From contig JALLPB010000706.1 of NCBI GenBank assembly GCA_036939975.1, forward strand, positions 1 through 21,845: 21,845 nucleotides of DNA, in the 5' to 3' direction. The stretch is from Cyclostephanos tholiformis. Taxonomy: Eukaryota > Bacillariophyta > Thalassiosirophyceae > Thalassiosirales > Thalassiosiraceae. The notes under the pieces are model-generated. The model saw only the letters and a list, made by a program, of their open reading frames with translations, did no database searches and was not told the DNA's origin. The stretch's first letter is position 1. The number at the start of each line of letters is the position of its first letter. Position numbers and translations under genes: made by a program. This document shows positions 17,533 to 21,845 of the stretch, one piece after another.

Positions 17533-19704
17533 TGACATATGCTGGAAAAACAATTCAATAAAAAAAAAGTGTGTTCTTTGTCATTCGTCACTGCAAACTT
17601 GAATGAGACCATTTCTATGATACGTTTGTAGTATGACTAAATTGTATATCCAAACAGCTTTGATATCAATTATTTCTATGCCGTACATGTTACTGGGCTT
17701 GGAAAGATTACTGACTTATTTTCCCTGGATTCCCAGGCAAGAGGAAGGGAATAGACCTGCAAGTATTCCTCCTTGAGAATAAGGGGGAAAACTTCCCCCC
17801 AACAATTTAGTACCAGATATCATGCTCGCTAGCCTGCCTTAGTCTTGTCTTCTTCCATCTCCTCACAAATACACAACAACAAGAACCACACTGGGCAACA
17901 TCTGCTGCTGGCCTTGTACCACCCATGGCCCTCCTGCATCCATTCTGTAGTGCAATGTGCCTGCTCCCTACATCATGGGTGATGCTGGGTATGTTTGATT
18001 TGTTGTTTTTTGTGCAGGGGGGTTAGTAGCATCATTATTTTTATCAGTGAGTTTTAAAATTTTGCCAATCAAGGGTCAAGGGCAATGTCCTACATGGCCT
18101 CTGCTGTCACCCATGTCAGTCTACTGCTCATTTTAGAATGATGCACCTGACCACCACATTATAGGCAATAACTGGTATTGGTATGCTTGGTGGATGGTTA
18201 TATTTTGTGCCAGGGGTTGTCTGGCATGCTGAAAAAGCAACCCATCAAGAAATAGAGAGAAAGGCCATCAGAAGCAGCACAATACTCCTTACTACCTTAA
18301 AATGATGGGAAATTGGGCATTTTTTGGTAAAAGGGACAGCCAATAAGCTAAGCACTTTTCAGTCTGACCTTTCCTATACTTTAGTATGCAAACTCATTTT
18401 TTGTCTCATATCTTCTATTCTCATCATCATCTTCCTATGTCCCGGATAGAAAATCCTATTTATTATGTGCAAAAATTGGGGTTTTCTTGCCTTCTTTCTC
18501 TTGTCATATATTTGGATACCTTTGTATATCTAATAATTGAACTGCTTCTAAAGAACAATTGCAATCTTGAAAAAACATTTGATACAAAGACATACATATG
18601 TAGGATTGACTTGAAAAAATCAGAGTCTACCTAAGAAAACACTTGATACTGCATGCATAAGCTTCATTTAAATCCTGCTCAGACAAACCACCTCTCACAT
18701 TGAAGGATGAGTGCTGCAGGCATCTTCGGTTGAGTTTGGGAAGAAAATATATGCCCCATGGGGGGTCGATTTGCCTGCCCCCCAGACCTGAGGCCAAGGG
18801 GGCAAAACAAAGTCAGCTTGTCATAGCAGGTCATTTTAACCTCAATCCAAATTTTGCCTAACTTTATTTTGGCGGGTCAAGTGAATTTTGCAGGTTATTT
18901 TTTTTAAGAAGTACTTTATCCAAGATCAAATCATTAATATTGTGGAGGGACATTTTTTGACTGAAAGGAATTCAAAAATTTGGTGGGAAGCTTTCCTAAT
19001 GATACCTGAGCTAAAACATTTTCTTCTCACAGCTAATGCACTAGATGGAATGGAATAAAACCAAGTATGGGCAGTGCCGCCCATGGTGTGAGGATGACCT
19101 CTGTATGCATAGATAGGTGCCACCACACATTGGGCGATGGTAAGTGCAAAAGCCACTGGCCACCATGGTTGGGACAATAATTGTGGATGAAATAAGTCTA
19201 CAAAATAAAGTGTAAGTGGGTATGTGGGAATAGTATATGAGTACAAATGTAACAGACACATATTGCCTTAATCTCAAACCTACAAATCCCCTTACAATTC
19301 ACCCTGCTGTTCCCTCAACTCTACTGAGAGAGTTACCGGAGTATTCTCATATCGCTTTTTGTTTTTTGAGGCACAAAAATTATCACTGGTCCAACTCATT
19401 ACAAATCATAAAAATGTGACTTTTGGTATGTGACAGTTCTCTTTGTATACTACAAAGCCATCACAACTAGAAGAACATTAAAAGAGATGAATTCCACAAC
19501 ACCCTCATGCCTGGTAAGCACAGAGTTATTGACAGTTTGACATGCAGGTCTCTCCACAAATGCATGTACTGCCAATTCAATTTGTTGTAATTTCAAGAAA
19601 TGGTTCATAAGACTGGCCTCATAGTAGACCTCATCATGGGAATAATGATGACGATACAACAGTCAGAGGACAGGGAGGCTAGGGAGATGGAGTGTGTAGA
19701 CTTT

Positions 19705-19812
19705 ATTGTGAGGAGATGGCCACACAACATGAGGAGAGCCATATGGCAGCAAGAATGAGAGAGAGACAGTTCTTCATTGTGAGGAAATGGACATGCAGCA
19801 AGAGGAGAACAG
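19705..19812. repeat. Imperfect direct repeat, about 37 bp, period 71 bp
   Basis: ATTGTGAGGAGATGGCCACA and its continuation (19705-19741) recur as ATTGTGAGGAAATGGACATG and continuation (19776-19812). Both end in a GAGGAGA-type motif. Confidence 0.6.
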
Positions 19813-20427
19813 AGTTCAATGCCAAATGATGAGAGTGATACTCATGGCTGATGCAACAAAATAGTGTCTTGTTGGGCATTGTTGCCAATTTATTGACTGG
19901 AGGCATTGGGGCTTCAATGGGTGACATGGCACCCCCAGACTATGAAAATGGATGTGTGCTAGGTCAATCAGCAAATGGTGGAGGGGTGAATTAGTTAGAC
20001 GTGCAGTGTAAATTCTAAGTAATATAAATTTCTTGATTTGTGTCCATACCAGGACTACCCAAGAAGGCAACCCTCTGGTTGTGTTATTCTTGGGCAACCT
20101 CCTTTTAGGGAAACCTCCTTCCTCTATCATCACTAGGTCAATGGTGTGTAGTTCAAGCTCAACCTTAGGAGTAAGAACCACTGCAAAGTTGCTTTATTGT
20201 GGAAGAAGTGATGGCAAGATAATACAAAATTTTCTATCATATGACAATAGTGACTTTTTCTATTGTAGCCTTTTTGACTTTGGTTATTAGTGACACAGGT
20301 GGAGACCAAATGCCACAAGCGCAATGTCAAAAACCCCATTTGTGTTGGTGATTTACAACACAAAGTTATACTACAGTGCCGGATATTTATCCCATCACTG
20401 GAGGATTTTATCCCTTGGACTCAGGAA

Positions 20428-20447
20428 TAAATCTAGATCTAGATTTA
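20428..20447. repeat. Perfect 20-bp palindrome
   Basis: TAAATCTAGATCTAGATTTA reads the same on both strands. It could be a dimeric protein site, a transposon junction, or chance. Confidence 0.7.
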
Positions 20448-21294
20448 CACCTCTTTACCATCCCTACAGTTGGCCCATATATGGGGGAAGAGGCCGGCAA
20501 GATGTACACCAGACAACCATAAAAAACTCTGTAGCAGCCACCGCCGCAGACTTTGGTAGGGCTAAAATTTCATATATCATTCTCTCCTCCCAACCCCACA
20601 AACAATCCTCCTCACTGGCAAGATGGGACAATTATGATTGACCAAAACCAATGATGAACCCTCTCAAGTTGGCAATGCTGCCAATACTAGGGGCTGTACT
20701 CATAAAAAACTGAGCTAGCTTACCTACAAACCAAAAAAAGTTCCACGTGTTTTTTTTTTAAATAGTTACTAAAGTACTCTAAAAATTCAGTATGCTACTC
20801 ACAGATGAACCAAAACAGTGCCCCCCCCCTCACTTGCCCAACTTTATTGAACAGCTTCTTAATCAAAGCTGACCCCTGTGGGATTGATTTTGCCAAGATG
20901 TTAGTGCTTTGTCATAGTTTTGGCAACGTAGTTGGCATGGGGGTATCACTTGCAAGTGCAACTATGAAGCCAGAAATGTGAGTCTTGTGCTCCCCGGGGT
21001 AGAAAATATGCCAGAATCAACAAAAATAGCCGCAATGATGGCACAATTTCCATCATTATGACCAAATACATCCTTGGCATGGAAGGACACCTTCACTCTC
21101 AGCGATAAGACTCTTGGCTCCTTCCCAAACCCATCATGACACGCTCTCAACCCAATTTTGTGTCAGCAGGGCTCGTGCAGCACACATCATCTATCACACC
21201 CAAAAATATTGACAATTTTGCATCAACCGTATTGTATGTGATTGTTCAGTTAACCACAGCAGCCCCTTCTGGCTGCTTGATTGTCCTGCAAATA

Positions 21295-21322
21295 GATGCT
21301 AATGTATTGCAACATTAGCATC
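21295..21322. repeat. Perfect 11-bp hairpin with a 6-nt loop
   Basis: GATGCTAATGT (21295-21305) and ACATTAGCATC (21312-21322) are exact inverses around ATTGCA. No T-run follows, and its role is unknown. Confidence 0.65.
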
Positions 21323-21845
21323 AATGCGCCGGTGAGTTAATTGTTGTTTGTCTGCTTATATTTTTTGCCACCGCCATCTTGATTTCATAATCAACAAGTT
21401 TTTTGATCATTTGCATTGCTGTTCTCACAGCTCCCCCAATCAAAGTACAGCCCCGGCACCTACAACCAAGGAGCCAATTACAATGAAGGCATGAAGGAAT
21501 GGGGGCATTTGATGGTGGCGGTGACAACGATCAAATTTGAGCTAAGGGAGAGGGGGGGCGCATGTGTGATCAAATATCTACAATGATAAGACCCGGATAA
21601 AAAAAACAACAACCAACCACAAGCAGTGGGAGAACATGAAGGCAATTGTAGAGAGGGGAGAGCAATTGCAGTGAGAGTGAGGGGAGTTGGCAATGGTATG
21701 AGAGCATGGCGGTGATATGAGTTGGGAAAGGTGGCAACAGGTGAGATCAGCTCAACCACTTGAGGAGATTAGATGGCAGTTGCAAAAACAAAAGGATGGC
21801 ACACCAAGAGGCAGGGTGGCAATGACAACACAACAATCAAATACA

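Larger units (their letters stand above)
17031..21845. other. 4.8-kb AT-rich region without a recognisable gene
   Basis: No frame here shows a domain, a credible start context or protein-like order over more than about 80 residues. The best open stretch is on the minus strand at 20133-20363 (it includes NRKSHYCHMIENFVLSCHHF). It might be a transposon scrap, but I cannot name it. The region holds small foldbacks, a 71-bp-period direct repeat, a palindrome and purine-rich sequence near the end (21,480-21,760). Confidence 0.5.

Noticed and set aside
20133..20363. 76-residue minus frame with protein-like composition
   Set aside because: No family could be named and neighbouring frames give no continuation, so it was not called as a gene. 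A translated search would decide.

Overview
The window looks like nuclear DNA of a diatom, probably centric. Three things point that way. One protein starts with a signal peptide ending in an ASA-FSAP site, the diatom/heterokont plastid-import motif. Another is a secreted PT-repeat protein typical of diatoms. A third is a trypsin-like protease with a short Cys-rich tail of a kind I associate with diatoms. Genes are compact, with a single short GT-AG intron and no operons. The species cannot be named from the sequence alone.

Positions 1 to about 10,300 are GC- and CpG-rich and gene-dense. In order they hold: a short telomere-like 11-bp tandem repeat at the very start; an unidentified, possibly plastid-directed protein (+); a mitochondrial-carrier-family protein most like S-adenosylmethionine carriers (-, two exons); a plastid-type NTF2/SnoaL-like protein (+); a decayed second copy of the carrier's last exon (-); a secreted PT-repeat protein (-); the 26S proteasome lid subunit Rpn3/PSMD3 (+); and a type II membrane trypsin-like protease (-). 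The genes lie in convergent and divergent pairs. The divergent intergenic stretches carry candidate regulatory sites: three TGACTCA-type boxes between the carrier and the NTF2-like gene, and a 19-bp dyad between the PT-repeat gene and RPN3.

From about 10,300 to the end the DNA becomes AT-rich and CpG-poor, and I find no intact gene. It holds broken transposons: an N-terminal helix-turn-helix piece (+) and a catalytic piece (-) of a Tc1/mariner (IS630)-type transposase lying in opposite orientation, and a long frame-shifted piggyBac-like transposase (-). Around these lie tandem and dispersed repeats and several foldback sequences. The last 4.8 kb has no recognisable gene.

The genes do not form a pathway; they are unrelated housekeeping, plastid, secretory and membrane functions next to a transposon-rich block. 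I found no convincing new multi-gene system. The observations most worth checking are the bZIP-like divergent promoter, the intron-containing carrier pseudogene, the split and inverted Tc1-like element, the 127-nt foldback, and the sharp composition boundary with signs of CpG decay.
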